This document shows positions 11,107 through 23,697 of a stretch of 64,000 nucleotides of DNA, piece by piece. Source of the DNA: Pararhizobium antarcticum (GTDB lineage: Bacteria > Pseudomonadota > Alphaproteobacteria > Rhizobiales > Rhizobiaceae); assembly GCF_001885585.1 (NCBI RefSeq), contig NZ_LSRP01000035.1, positions 59,854-123,853 on the forward strand, read 5' to 3'. The position numbers and the translations under genes were made by a program. Each line of letters starts with the position of its first letter. Positions within the stretch are counted from its first letter, which is position 1. The notes under the pieces were generated by a model. The model saw nothing but the letters and a program-made list of their open reading frames with translations. It was not told the origin of the DNA and made no database searches.

Positions 11107-11511
11107 ATGCTGGGACGTGTCAATCATATCGCGCTGGCTGTGCCCGATCTCGCCGCTGCCGTCGAGACCTATCGCACGACGCTCGGGGCGACGGTCACCG
11201 AGCCGCAAGCGCTGCCCGAACATGGCGTCACCGTCGTCTTCGTCACCCTTCCCAATACCAAGGTGGAGCTTCTCGAGCCACTCGGCCCGCAGTCATCGAT
11301 CGCCGCATTTCTGGCCAAGAACCCGGCCGGCGGCATGCATCATATCTGCTATGAGGTAGAGGACATCATCGCCGCGCGCGACCATCTGCTGTTGTCCGGC
11401 GCCCGAGTGCTCGGCGACGGCAATCCCCGGATCGGCGCCCATGGCAAGCCGGTGCTCTTCCTCCATCCCAAGGATTTCTGGGGAACGCTGATCGAGCTTG
11501 AACAGGTGTGA
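11107..11511 (+). CDS. mce: Methylmalonyl-CoA epimerase
   Basis: This small glyoxalase-fold (VOC) enzyme interconverts the R and S forms of methylmalonyl-CoA in propionate metabolism. The 134-residue product has NHIALAVPDL at the start, with a metal-binding histidine, VELLEPLGPQS in the middle and GGMHHICYEVED, with a second metal histidine, at about 77-88; a terminal LIELEQV supplies the usual glutamate. The ATG at 11107 follows a purine-rich GAGGGGGG ribosome site. Its position after rnj and before a DUF1467 gene is typical of rhizobia. Confidence 0.93.
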   Translation: MLGRVNHIALAVPDLAAAVETYRTTLGATVTEPQALPEHGVTVVFVTLPNTKVELLEPLGPQSSIAAFLAKNPAGGMHHICYEVEDIIAARDHLLLSGARVLGDGNPRIGAHGKPVLFLHPKDFWGTLIELEQV

Positions 11512-11611
11512 CAGAAGGGCGCGAGCAACGGGTTTGTGCCATCTGCGCCAGCGCTGTATAAGGGCGCTCGGTCGCTGATTTTTGATAGCGCCGGACAAGA
11601 GCGAGACAGTC

Positions 11612-11881
11612 ATGCCCGTATTTTCAACCTTCGCCATCTATTTCATCATCTGGTGGCTGACGCTTTTCGCGGTGCTGCCTTTCGGCTTGAGAACGCAGGC
11701 CGAAGCGAAAGAGGTTGTTCCCGGTACCGTCGAGAGTGCGCCGGCCCGTTTCCGGGCAGGGCGTGTGTTCTTGATGACCAGCGTGATCGCCGCCGTCATC
11801 CATATCGCCTGGTATGTCGTCTCGGTCCGACTCGGCTATGGAATCGATTCCATTCCGCAGTTCGCGCCAAATTTTTACTGA
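11612..11881 (+). CDS. DUF1467 family small membrane protein
   Basis: The product is an 89-residue inner-membrane protein of unknown function. It has two hydrophobic helices, one at about residues 4-24 (with FAIYFIIWWLTLFAVLPFG) and one at about 55-75, separated by a short polar segment. The IYFIIWWLTLFAVLPFGLRTQ start is the mark of the DUF1467 family, which is found across Rhizobiales at this position between mce and proS. I chose the ATG at 11612 because residues upstream are not part of the family. Confidence 0.88.
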   Translation: MPVFSTFAIYFIIWWLTLFAVLPFGLRTQAEAKEVVPGTVESAPARFRAGRVFLMTSVIAAVIHIAWYVVSVRLGYGIDSIPQFAPNFY

Positions 11882-12021
11882 CGGCTCAAATCACGCATTT
11901 CAGGCCTATTGTTGACCGGCGTATCGCTGGAGAGAGCGGTCTTTTGCTGGCCAATGTGGCACATTATGAACCAAATCGAGGTATCTGATGTGAAATGCTT
12001 GGGCTGCAGGGAAAGAAAGAG

Positions 12022-12051
12022 CAAAAAAAAACAAGGCTAAAAGCCTTGTTT
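12022..12051 (-). terminator. Intrinsic terminator on the minus strand, gene in front unknown
   Basis: AACAAGGCT (12030-12038) pairs with AGCCTTGTT (12042-12050) around a 3-base loop. Read on the minus strand the stem is followed by a run of at least eight Ts (complement of the A-run 12022-12031). Both flanking genes point the other way, so the terminator must serve a minus-strand transcript that starts somewhere between here and proS, or block antisense transcription. On the plus strand the following bases are only ATTAAAG. Confidence 0.65.
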
Positions 12052-12251
12052 ATTAAAGTATCGCGTGACCCTTATCCGTTACCGGTGGCTGCGTATAAAC
12101 GCGCCTAAGATCTTATCCTCCCAAGACTTGACCGCGAAATCGACAAGAATTTAATCTCCCTGCCTCTTTTCTGAGCCAAAACTAGCCCAAAGAATGTGCG
12201 TTGTCATCTGATTTTTTTGCATTTTTGTTACACTCTGAGTAAATTTTTCCA

Positions 12252-12280
12252 TTGACAAGCGTGCTGACGATCCTGTTAGT
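12252..12280 (+). promoter_or_regulatory. Candidate promoter for proS
   Basis: A perfect TTGACA at 12252-12257 is followed, at 16-17 bases, by TGTTAG/GTTAGT, a poor -10 element. It lies in an AT-rich stretch of an otherwise GC-rich region and points toward proS, implying a leader of roughly 280 bases. Only the -35 box is convincing. Confidence 0.3.
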
Positions 12281-12566
12281 ACCGTGCCTTTTTGACGCGG
12301 CCCCGGAACGGTAATTTTCCATGGTTTTCAGGGCTTGCGCCTCTGGAGTCGCTGATCATGACGGGTTTTCTTCCTGCTGCGAAGCGTCTATGAACGCACA
12401 GCGCGACACGGATTTTTTGTGCGGGAAAACCGCCGGAATGAAACGTGGGTGCAGCGAAATGCACGGCTTTCTTCACCGATCCCGTTTCGCACAAGACAAT
12501 TTTGCTCAACGTTATTTCGCCCGAATCCGACGATAGGGCGAGGTCATTCAATTCTGGAACCCATCC

Positions 12567-13895
12567 ATGCGCCTGTCCCGCTTTTTCATGCCCATTCTGA
12601 AGGAAAACCCGAAGGAAGCGGAGATTGTTTCGCACCGCCTGATGTTGCGCGCCGGCATGGTGCGCCAGCAGTCCGCCGGCATTTACACCTGGCTGCCGCT
12701 CGGCAAACGCGTGCTCGACAAGGTCACCAAGATCATCCGCGAAGAGCAGGATCGCTCCGGCGCCATCGAGCTCCTGATGCCGACGCTTCAATCGGCCGAG
12801 CTCTGGCAGGAAAGCGGTCGCTACGACGCCTACGGCGATGAAATGCTGCGCATCAAGGATCGCAACAAGCGCGACATGCTCTATGGGCCGACCAACGAGG
12901 AGATGATCACGGACGTGTTCCGCTCCTACGTCAAGTCGTACAAGGACCTGCCGCTCAATCTCTATCACATCCAGCTCAAGTTTCGTGATGAACGCCGGCC
13001 GCGGTTTGGCACCATGCGCTCGCGCGAGTTTTTGATGAAGGATGCCTATTCCTTCGATCTCGACCGCGAAGGCGCCGTCAATTCCTATAACCGCATGTTT
13101 GCGGCCTATCTGCGCACATTCTCCCGGCTTGGCCTGCGCGCCATTCCGATGCGGGCCGATACCGGCCCGATCGGTGGCGATCTCAGCCATGAATTCATCA
13201 TTCTCGCCGACACCGGCGAATCGGAAGTGTTCTGCCACAAGGATTTCGTCAATTTCGACATACCCGGGATCGAAACCGATTTCGACGATGCCGAAGGCCT
13301 GCGCGCAATCTTCGAGAAATGGACGTCTGTCTATGCGGCGACGTCGGAAATGCATGATGCGGCCGCATTCGACGCGATCCCCGAAGGGGAACGTCTGTCG
13401 GCGCGCGGCATCGAGGTCGGCCACATCTTCTACTTCGGCACCAAATATTCGGATGCCATGGGTGCCAAGGTGCAGGGACCGGACGGCAAGGAACACGTCG
13501 TCCACATGGGCTCCTACGGCATCGGGCCGACCCGTCTCGTGCCCGCGATCATCGAGGCGTCGCATGACGAGAACGGCATCATCTGGCCGAAATCGGTCGC
13601 GCCGTTCGATGCCGTCGTGATCAACATGAAGTCCGGCGACGCGGCCTGCGATGCCGCCTGTGACACGATCTATGCCAGCCTCTCCAAGGCGGGTTTCGAC
13701 ATGCTCTACGACGACACCGACGACCGGGCCGGCACCAAGTTTGCCACGGCCGATCTGATCGGCGTACCCGTGCAGATCATTGCCGGACCGCGGGCCGTGG
13801 CCAATGGCGAAGTCGAGATCAAGGATCGCACGACCGGTGCGCGCGAGACGATGACCATCGATGCGGCCATCAACAAGCTGATTGCATCGAAGTAG
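12567..13895 (+). CDS. proS: Prolyl-tRNA synthetase
   Basis: ProS charges tRNA-Pro with proline in the cytoplasm. At 442 residues it is the short form typical of alphaproteobacteria, lacking the large editing insertion between motifs 2 and 3. Class II signatures are visible: [11 protein letters not shown] (about residues 110-120), motif 2 in [20 protein letters not shown] (about 137-156), GDLSHEFI near 206, and motif 3 in [16 protein letters not shown] (about 313-327), followed by an anticodon-binding domain. lolC follows 10 bases after the stop. Confidence 0.97.
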   Translation: MRLSRFFMPILKENPKEAEIVSHRLMLRAGMVRQQSAGIYTWLPLGKRVLDKVTKIIREEQDRSGAIELLMPTLQSAELWQESGRYDAYGDEMLRIKDRNKRDMLYGPTNEEMITDVFRSYVKSYKDLPLNLYHIQLKFRDERRPRFGTMRSREFLMKDAYSFDLDREGAVNSYNRMFAAYLRTFSRLGLRAIPMRADTGPIGGDLSHEFIILADTGESEVFCHKDFVNFDIPGIETDFDDAEGLRAIFEKWTSVYAATSEMHDAAAFDAIPEGERLSARGIEVGHIFYFGTKYSDAMGAKVQGPDGKEHVVHMGSYGIGPTRLVPAIIEASHDENGIIWPKSVAPFDAVVINMKSGDAACDAACDTIYASLSKAGFDMLYDDTDDRAGTKFATADLIGVPVQIIAGPRAVANGEVEIKDRTTGARETMTIDAAINKLIASK

Positions 13896-13905
13896 GGGAG
13901 AGACG

Positions 13906-15213
13906 ATGAGCGCCGCGACCGTAGACCAGGCAGAGGCGGCAGAGGCCGGTTCGCAGAAGAGCCGTCCGTTCTCCGCATTCGAACGGATGGTGGCCTGGCG
14001 CTACCTGCGCTCGCGCCGCAAGGAGGCGTTCATTTCGGTGATCGCCGGCTTCTCCTTCATCGGCATCATGCTTGGTGTCGCCACGCTCATCATCGTCATG
14101 GCCGTGATGAACGGCTTCCGCACGGAACTGATCTCGCGCATTCTCGGTATCAACGGCCATATGATCGTCCAGCCGCTGGATGGTCCCCTGGACAATTATG
14201 CTGACCTCGCGACGCGTTTTTCCGGCATCAAGGGCGTGACCATGGCGATCCCGATGATCGAGGGACAGACACTCGCCTCCGGACCCGGGGGCGCCGGTAC
14301 CGGTGCTTTGGTGCGCGGCGTGCGCGCCGACGATTTCACGAAGATGAAGGCTGTTTCCGACCACATCCAGTCGGGCGGCCTGGTCGGTTTTGCCGCCGGA
14401 ACCGGTGTCGCGATCGGGTCGCGCATGGCAAGCCAGCTCGGCATTACCGCTGGCGGGACGATCACGCTCGTTGCGCCCGAAGGCGACGTCACGCCAATGG
14501 GCATCAATCCGCGGGTGAAGTCCTACACCGTCTCGGCGATCTTCGAGATCGGCATGTCGGAATATGACGCCACGATCATCTTCATGCCGCTCGAGGAGGC
14601 GCAGCTCTATTTCAATGCCGAAGGCATCGTCCAGTCGATCGAGCTGTTTGTCGAAAATCCCGATATGGTCGATGACCTCAGACAGCCCGTCGAGGATGCC
14701 GCCGGTCGGCAGGTGCTGATCAGCGACTGGCGTGACCGCAACAAGACGTTCTTCTCCGCGCTTCAGGTGGAGCGCAATGTCATGTTCATGATCCTGACGC
14801 TGATCGTGCTCGTTGCTGCTCTGAACATCGTTTCGGGCCTGATCATGCTGGTCAAGGACAAGGGGCGCGACATCGCCATTCTGCGCACCATGGGTGCGCC
14901 GGCCGGATCGATCATGCGCATCTTCTTCATGACGGGGGCCGCCATCGGCATCGTCGGTACCTTTGCCGGCGTGGCGCTCGGCGTCATCGTCTGCCTCAAC
15001 ATCGAATCGATCCGCAGCTTCTTCTCATGGATTTCGGGAACGACGATCTTCAACCCGGAACTCTATTTCCTCAGCCAGCTTCCGGCCGACATGAATCCGG
15101 GCGAGACGGCTTCCGTTGTCGCCATGGCGATCGGCCTGTCCTTCCTCGCCACCATCTTCCCGGCCTGGCGCGCGTCGCGCCTCGATCCGGTCCAGGCCCT
15201 GCGGTACGAATAA
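13906..15213 (+). CDS. lolC: Lipoprotein-releasing ABC transporter permease (LolC/E family)
   Basis: This inner-membrane permease, with LolD, releases outer-membrane lipoproteins to the periplasmic carrier LolA. The 435-residue protein has one helix near residues 42-70 (after [19 protein letters not shown]), a large periplasmic MacB/LolC-type domain to about 280, and three C-terminal helices of the FtsX type. Alphaproteobacteria usually have a single LolC/E hybrid. The ATG at 13906 follows GGGAG; frames open upstream run into proS. lolD begins 17 bases after the stop. Confidence 0.93.
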   Translation: MSAATVDQAEAAEAGSQKSRPFSAFERMVAWRYLRSRRKEAFISVIAGFSFIGIMLGVATLIIVMAVMNGFRTELISRILGINGHMIVQPLDGPLDNYADLATRFSGIKGVTMAIPMIEGQTLASGPGGAGTGALVRGVRADDFTKMKAVSDHIQSGGLVGFAAGTGVAIGSRMASQLGITAGGTITLVAPEGDVTPMGINPRVKSYTVSAIFEIGMSEYDATIIFMPLEEAQLYFNAEGIVQSIELFVENPDMVDDLRQPVEDAAGRQVLISDWRDRNKTFFSALQVERNVMFMILTLIVLVAALNIVSGLIMLVKDKGRDIAILRTMGAPAGSIMRIFFMTGAAIGIVGTFAGVALGVIVCLNIESIRSFFSWISGTTIFNPELYFLSQLPADMNPGETASVVAMAIGLSFLATIFPAWRASRLDPVQALRYE

Positions 15214-15230
15214 CAAGGATAACAAGAACA

Positions 15231-15917
15231 ATGAACGCGCGCGTGGCATTGCAGCTTTCCGGCGTCGACCGCCATTACAGCCAGGGCGATACATTCCTGT
15301 CGATCCTCAAGGGCGCGGATTTTACCCTGCGCGCCGGCGAGACGGTGGCGCTTGTCGCGCCGTCGGGCACGGGCAAATCGACGCTTCTCCACATTGCCGG
15401 CCTGCTGGAGCGCCCCGATGCCGGGGAGGTCCTGATCAATGGCCGCTCCTGCGGCACGATGAACGACGAAGCGCGCACGGCTGTTCGCCGCAGTGACATC
15501 GGCTTCGTCTACCAGTTCCACCATCTGCTGCCGGAATTCACGGCGCTTGAAAACATCATGATGCCGCAGCTGATCGCCGGCCTCGGCAAGAGCGAGGCCA
15601 AGGAGCGCGCCGCAGCCTTGCTCGACTATATGCGGATCGGCCATCGCGCCGAGCATCGTCCGTCCGAGCTTTCGGGTGGTGAGCAGCAGCGCGTGGCGAT
15701 TGCAAGGGCCGTCGCCAACGCACCGCTGGTGCTTCTGGCCGACGAGCCGACCGGCAATCTCGATCCGGAAACCGCAGGCTACGTGTTCGAGGCGCTGAAG
15801 GCGCTGGTCCGCCAGTCCGGGCTTGCGGCGATGATCGCAACGCACAACCATCAGCTTGCCAGCCTGATGGATCGGCGCGTCACCATCGAAGACGGCAAGG
15901 TTGTCGAACAGGCCTGA
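15231..15917 (+). CDS. lolD: Lipoprotein-releasing ABC transporter ATP-binding protein
   Basis: LolD is the ATPase of the lipoprotein-releasing complex. The 228-residue product contains Walker A (APSGTGKST, about residues 44-52), a Q-loop in [15 protein letters not shown], the signature [17 protein letters not shown] and Walker [12 protein letters not shown]. The first Walker A residue is alanine instead of the usual glycine. It starts with ATG at 15231 after an AAGGA box and is in an operon with the permease gene. The small secreted-protein gene that follows is on the other strand. Confidence 0.94.
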   Translation: MNARVALQLSGVDRHYSQGDTFLSILKGADFTLRAGETVALVAPSGTGKSTLLHIAGLLERPDAGEVLINGRSCGTMNDEARTAVRRSDIGFVYQFHHLLPEFTALENIMMPQLIAGLGKSEAKERAAALLDYMRIGHRAEHRPSELSGGEQQRVAIARAVANAPLVLLADEPTGNLDPETAGYVFEALKALVRQSGLAAMIATHNHQLASLMDRRVTIEDGKVVEQA

Positions 15918-15949
15918 CATGCGCGCGCAGCCGTGTTGTTTGCCAAAGA

Positions 15950-16525
15950 TCAGGAATTGCAGGCAGCCGTTCCCATTGCGTCGTTCCACTCTTCGATGGT
16001 GGTGAAGACTGGAGCCACCGAGAACGCGATGCCATCGCGCTTGCCCTTACCCGTCAGCACATTCAGATCGCAGGCATCAAAGGTCTCGACGCCGTTGTCA
16101 TCGCTTCTCGTGAAGGTATATCCGGCGACGACGAACTGGAAGTTGCGGTAGGCAAGCGTGAGCTTCTGTTCGTAGTGCCGCTGACCTTCGGCGCCGTTTC
16201 TGGTCGTCACCAGAATGGATCCGTTCGGCAGGGCGGAAATCACAGCGTCGTTGCCGACATGGATGAAGTCGCCCTCGACCTTGTCCCTTGCCAGCGTCTG
16301 GACCTGCATGCTGCCCAACAGGGGGTCGCTTAGCAGTATATAGATCGCGTTCTTCTCCGTCCCGTCCTGCGGGCCCGGCCGCACCAGCATTGCCAAATCA
16401 GTATCCCCGTCGCCATCCCAGTCTCCGCTCGTCGCGGAGGCAATCCTGTCCGGATGGATCGGTTCGGCAGCAAGCGCCGTCGTCGCGATAAAGCCGGCGA
16501 TCAAGGTGGCGACGACCCGTTGCAT
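15950..16525 (-). CDS. Secreted hypothetical protein with one DxDxDG motif
   Basis: The 191-residue product begins with a clear signal peptide (MQRVVATLIAGFIATTALAA), so it is exported. Shortly after cleavage it carries SGDWDGDGDTDLAMLV, a single calcium-binding type loop as seen in FG-GAP/VCBS repeats, followed by a beta-rich region. Two cysteines near the C-terminus may form a disulfide. I do not recognise a function. Two ATGs are adjacent (16528 and 16525); AGGA is better placed for 16525. It is convergent with lolD and divergent from the small gene ahead of dnaE. Confidence 0.8.
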   Translation of the reverse strand: MQRVVATLIAGFIATTALAAEPIHPDRIASATSGDWDGDGDTDLAMLVRPGPQDGTEKNAIYILLSDPLLGSMQVQTLARDKVEGDFIHVGNDAVISALPNGSILVTTRNGAEGQRHYEQKLTLAYRNFQFVVAGYTFTRSDDNGVETFDACDLNVLTGKGKRDGIAFSVAPVFTTIEEWNDAMGTAACNS

Positions 16526-16709
16526 CATGTGTTCCTGTCTCCGGTGAACTGCCTTTGGGCGCCACGATAAAGTGCGTAGGCCGCAGCGTAAAGCGATTGC
16601 AGGGCGATTAACCACGCTGGCGAGCGGCCCGCAACTATTCAAAACTGTTTCTTGACGCATGAACAAAAATAGAACAAAATGGAAACATAACGGAAATAGG
16701 AGCATTCTC

Positions 16710-16796
16710 ATGACTGACTTCATTCGTGATCTCGCCGCCCTGGCCTCGATCGGCATGTTTATCGCCAGTCTCTCCATCATCGTGATGGGCATGTGA
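16710..16796 (+). CDS. 28-residue membrane peptide upstream of dnaE
   Basis: A short frame starts with ATG at 16710 behind a good ribosome site (AGGAG at 16698-16702) and encodes 28 residues, MTDFIRDLAALASIGMFIAS then SLSIIVMGM without its first S repeated. A short amphipathic start with charged residues is followed by one hydrophobic helix. It lies about 170 bases before dnaE. The clean ribosome site, the membrane-like composition and the lack of any other gene in the gap support it; I know of no function. Confidence 0.55.
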   Translation: MTDFIRDLAALASIGMFIASLSIIVMGM

Positions 16797-16966
16797 AGAC
16801 ACCGGGATCATCCATGGATGGTTCATGAGTTTTTGTGCCTCTTTGCCGTCTCTCTGTGCATAACGCGTGGCGGCGGGAAAATATTCCGGTAGCAGGCTTT
16901 CGAAACTGGACTCCGTCGTCCGGAAACGGTCTATCCTCGGTCCCTCACGGAATCGGGATGCGCATC

Positions 16967-20473
<3,507 letters not shown>

Positions 20474-20495
20474 GACGCCAGTCCGGAAATCATGC

Positions 20496-21110
20496 TCACT
20501 CCTCCCAGGACCGCATCGCACTTGCGGCGATGCGGGTGAGCTTGTCACGGTTGGCGCCGTCGCGGGCGAGCGTCGACATGCCCTGAATCACGGCCATGAC
20601 ATGCCCTGCCAGCATCTCCGCGTCGGTATGCGGTGGCATCTCGCCGGTCTCGATAGCGCGGCTTATCCTATCCCTGAGGCACGTCTCGATCGTTCCCCGA
20701 AGGCTGGCCAGTTCGGCCTGAACATCGGCGGCGGCGGCAGAGCAGCTCTGGGCCGAACTGGCCAGCAGGCATCCGGGCGGCGTATCGTCACCGGTATCGC
20801 CGAGAACCGCGGCATTTAGCAGGTTTTCGGCGGCAGCCCTTGCCGTCGGCGCGTCGTTGATGATCTGCGCCGGTGTCAAGGGGCCTGACAGATAGTGCGC
20901 GACTGCCTCCAGAAACAATTGCTTCTTGTCACCGAAGGCCGTGTAGACGCTTGGGGGTGTGATGCCCATGGCCTTTGTCAGATCGCTGAGCGAGGTTGCC
21001 TCGTAGCCGTGTTTCCAGAACAGCAGCATGGCCTGGTGCAGCGCGGTCGCGCGATCAAACGACAGCGGACGGCCGGTTTTGCGGGGCGGGTTTAAATTTC
21101 CGTGTTTCAT
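20496..21110 (-). CDS. TetR family transcriptional regulator
   Basis: The 204-residue product has an N-terminal TetR DNA-binding domain: GRPLSFDRATALHQAMLLFW then YEATSLSDLTKAMGITPPSVYTAFGDK with the helix-turn-helix at about residues 35-55. The C-terminal ligand domain contains a CLLASSAQSC segment with two cysteines. It is divergent from an aldo/keto reductase gene 76 bases away, so it probably controls that gene and itself. The start was taken at MKHGNLN, 21110; a Met 36 bases upstream would extend into the likely operator. Confidence 0.88.
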   Translation of the reverse strand: MKHGNLNPPRKTGRPLSFDRATALHQAMLLFWKHGYEATSLSDLTKAMGITPPSVYTAFGDKKQLFLEAVAHYLSGPLTPAQIINDAPTARAAAENLLNAAVLGDTGDDTPPGCLLASSAQSCSAAAADVQAELASLRGTIETCLRDRISRAIETGEMPPHTDAEMLAGHVMAVIQGMSTLARDGANRDKLTRIAASAMRSWEE

Positions 21111-21150
21111 AGCGATCAATATAAAACAGTTGACCGGATGCTTCAAGCGC

Positions 21151-21177
21151 CCTAGTTATTTCGTAACGATCACTAGG
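21151..21177. promoter_or_regulatory. Candidate TetR operator
   Basis: In the 76-base gap between the divergent TetR and aldo/keto reductase genes, CCTAGT (21151-21156) is inverted as ACTAGG (21172-21177), with a partly symmetric centre. A dyad of this size, located just ahead of the reductase ribosome site, is typical of a TetR-family operator. Binding is inferred from position only. Confidence 0.4.
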
Positions 21178-21186
21178 AAATTCAAA

Positions 21187-22299
21187 TTGACCTTTACGGA
21201 TTATCGAACTCTGGGCCGGTCCGGCCTCGTCGTCAGCCCGCTTGCCCTTGGCACCATGACCTTCGGGGCGGCGCGCTGGGGATCTGGCGAAGAAACGTCG
21301 CGCGCAATCTTCAACGCCTATGTCGAAGCGGGTGGAAATTTCGTCGATACTGCGGATGTCTATTCGAGCGGACGCAGCGAGACGATGCTGGGCACGTTTA
21401 TCGCAGAGCGGAACCTGCGCGACCGGATCGTGCTGGCGACCAAGGCGGGCTTCGCCGCCGGGAGCGGCGTGCAGGCCGGGGGCAACGGCGCCAAGCCCAT
21501 GACTGTCGCCCTGGACGGTTCGCTTCGCCGTCTGAAGACGGACTATGTCGATCTGTTCTGGGTTCATGTCTGGGATGGCGTGACGCCCGCCGAAGAGCTT
21601 CTGCAGACGATGGCGTCCTTCGTCCGCTCGGGCAAGATCCGGTACTGGGGCATATCCAATACGCCTGCCTGGTACGTGTCCAAGCTGGCAACGCTGGCAA
21701 GCCTGCGCGGTCTGCCGGGCCCGATCGCGTTGCAGTATTTCTATTCCCTGGCGAACCGCGACATCGAGGACGAACATGTGCCTTTGGCCGCAGAGTTCGC
21801 CATGGGCATCCTGCCCTGGAGCCCGCTCGCCTACGGTTTGCTCACCGGCAAGTATGATCGGGCAACAGTCGAGGCAGGTGCGCCAAGGCAAGGCGGTCTG
21901 CCGCGGGAAGCCGCCGCGACGGAGCATGTCCGGCCTGATGACGACAAACGTCTCGACGGTGCCAATCCTTTTGGCGATACGCTGTTTACCGAGCGCAACT
22001 GGGCGATTGTCGACGTGCTGCGCCGGGTTGCCGACGAGGCTGGTGAAACGCCGGCGCGGGTAGCGTTGTCCTGGGTATGCCGTCGCAAGGGCGTCACATC
22101 GACACTGATGGGTGTCAGCCGCGCCGAACAGGTTGCCGACAATGCCGCCGCGCTCGGCGTCATGCTCTCTCCGGAGCATCAGAGCGCACTGGATACCGTG
22201 AGCGCAACGGATCCAAGGCTTATCTACAGCCTTGTGACGCCTTCGCTTCGCCAGCATGTTGTTTTCGGCGGTAGCACCGTCAAGGGCTGGCTCGAGTGA
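21187..22299 (+). CDS. Aldo/keto reductase
   Basis: The product is a TIM-barrel NADPH-dependent carbonyl reductase. Visible are YRTLGRSGLVVSPLALGTMT at the start, the catalytic region NFVDTADVYSSGRSETMLG (Asp and Tyr of the tetrad, about residues 53-71), VLATKAGF with the lysine, and YVDLFWVHVWD with the histidine. The start is TTG at 21187, with AGGA eight bases upstream, giving 370 residues. No ATG is available near the conserved N-terminus. It is divergent from a TetR gene; substrate unknown. Confidence 0.9.
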   Translation: MTFTDYRTLGRSGLVVSPLALGTMTFGAARWGSGEETSRAIFNAYVEAGGNFVDTADVYSSGRSETMLGTFIAERNLRDRIVLATKAGFAAGSGVQAGGNGAKPMTVALDGSLRRLKTDYVDLFWVHVWDGVTPAEELLQTMASFVRSGKIRYWGISNTPAWYVSKLATLASLRGLPGPIALQYFYSLANRDIEDEHVPLAAEFAMGILPWSPLAYGLLTGKYDRATVEAGAPRQGGLPREAAATEHVRPDDDKRLDGANPFGDTLFTERNWAIVDVLRRVADEAGETPARVALSWVCRRKGVTSTLMGVSRAEQVADNAAALGVMLSPEHQSALDTVSATDPRLIYSLVTPSLRQHVVFGGSTVKGWLE

Positions 22300-22325
22300 G
22301 AGGCCAATCCGCTGTCTATTTGGGC

Positions 22326-23573
22326 TTAGGACTTCGGCGCATGGGTGACGGTGATGAAATCCGTGCCCAGCCCGGTTTCCTGGGCAAGCCCCGTATCGGC
22401 AATCGTCAGGGAGGAGCCCTCGGCGAGAAGCGTGCCGATCCGCTCGCGCAGATCCTGCGGCACGGTGATGCGGTCGAGGGTGCGCTGCAGTGTGTTGAAG
22501 GCCAGTGCGTCCTCCTCGGCGGTAATACCGAGACGCTTTTTCGTGGGTTTGGAAAGGGCATTCTCAAGCGTCACGCCGAACCACTCGCCCTTTTTGGACG
22601 TCGCGTCGATATCCTGGAACTGCAGGAAATGGGTTCCCAGCGCCATCTCGGGCTTTGATATGACGACGGGAGCCTCGAAAAGCGGTTTGAACGACTGGCG
22701 AACCATCAGCTGGCCATTCGGCGGTGCGCCTTTTCCTGCCTTTCGATAAAGCGCGTCGGTCAGGGCAGGGGTGATGACGCCATCCGGTGTCAGGCCCTCC
22801 GCTGTCTGGAACGACCGGATAGCCGCATTTGTCTGACTTCCGGCATAGCCGTCCGGCACGCCGGCATCGTGACCGAGCTGGCTGAGCAATGCCTGGATGT
22901 CGAGCAAGGTTTCGCGTTCGCCGCGGCGGGTGATGAGGATACGGATGGGGGGCTTGGGGTCCTCTTCGGTCGCGGCAACCGGTGCCGGCTCCGTCATCGC
23001 CACTTCGACTGCGCCCGTGGCGATACCCGGCTGGGTCATGGAGGGCCGCAGTTGCACATCCGAGAGCAGCAACGGGTCGGCAGCATCGCGGACGGGCTGG
23101 AAGAGCACCGGATCATCGACCTTGACGGGCGTCACCTGCCGGTCGGAGATCAGCACATGCAGGCCACGACCGGTCATCTTGAAAAGCTCGGCTGCAAAAT
23201 CGTTGGGCAGGCGCACGCATCCATGCGAGGCGGGATAGTCCGGAACATGCTTTGCGGCATGCAGGGCAATGCCGGACCATGTCAGCCGCTGCATGAAGGG
23301 CATCGGCGCGTTGGAATAGATGTTTGATTTGTGGTGGCGGCGCTTTTCCAGGATCGAGAAGATGCCTGTCGGTGTCGAGTGGCCGGCCTTGCCGGTCGAA
23401 ACCTTCGATGTCGCGATCACAGTGTCGCCGTCATAGACGACAAGCGACTGCTGGTCCTTCGAGACGAACACCTGCAACGGGGTCTGCTTGCCGGCGGCAA
23501 GGGCCGTGCTGGACGACAGGGCCAGGGTGAAAAGGCCAATTCCAAATGCGAAACGCGAAACCATGGGCAACAT
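22326..23573 (-). CDS. L,D-transpeptidase with peptidoglycan-binding domain
   Basis: The 415-residue protein is exported by a signal peptide (FGIGLFTLALSSSTALAAG, about residues 10-28). A YkuD domain follows, with the catalytic motif PASHGCVRLPN (Cys about 109, His about 107). A peptidoglycan-binding-1 type domain lies near 275-335 (DAGVPDGYAGSQTNAAIRSF). It should form 3-3 crosslinks or attach proteins to the cell wall in the periplasm. The start MLPMVSRF at 23573 has no strong ribosome site; MVSRF nine bases downstream is possible. dinB lies upstream on the same strand. Confidence 0.88.
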   Translation of the reverse strand: MLPMVSRFAFGIGLFTLALSSSTALAAGKQTPLQVFVSKDQQSLVVYDGDTVIATSKVSTGKAGHSTPTGIFSILEKRRHHKSNIYSNAPMPFMQRLTWSGIALHAAKHVPDYPASHGCVRLPNDFAAELFKMTGRGLHVLISDRQVTPVKVDDPVLFQPVRDAADPLLLSDVQLRPSMTQPGIATGAVEVAMTEPAPVAATEEDPKPPIRILITRRGERETLLDIQALLSQLGHDAGVPDGYAGSQTNAAIRSFQTAEGLTPDGVITPALTDALYRKAGKGAPPNGQLMVRQSFKPLFEAPVVISKPEMALGTHFLQFQDIDATSKKGEWFGVTLENALSKPTKKRLGITAEEDALAFNTLQRTLDRITVPQDLRERIGTLLAEGSSLTIADTGLAQETGLGTDFITVTHAPKS

Positions 23574-23697
23574 CCGGACGCTACAAATTGAAGGCAAGCC
23601 TATCCTGATAGATTTAAGGAAGCTTTGACTGTTCCCGGTGGAGCACATGCTTTTTTTTTGAAGGACGCTTCGTCGCCGTCTGTCGGAAAGCGCGGGC

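Larger units (their letters stand above)
11882..12566. other. Intergenic region before proS
   Basis: This is a 685-base gap with no convincing protein gene. It is clearly more AT-rich than its surroundings at about 12010-12260. It contains a hairpin with an adjoining A-run (12022-12051) that reads as an intrinsic terminator on the minus strand, and a TTGACA box at 12252-12257 on the plus strand about 310 bases ahead of proS. A 71-codon open frame at 12321-12536 lacks a ribosome site and any recognisable motif. Confidence 0.6.

Noticed and set aside
12321..12536. A 71-codon frame in the proS leader
   Set aside because: No ribosome site and no recognisable composition; start lies in a region likely to be untranslated leader.
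12276..13565. A 429-codon minus-strand frame opposite proS
   Set aside because: Antisense shadow; considered as the gene served by the minus-strand terminator at 12022 but it ends 225 bases away and has no family resemblance.
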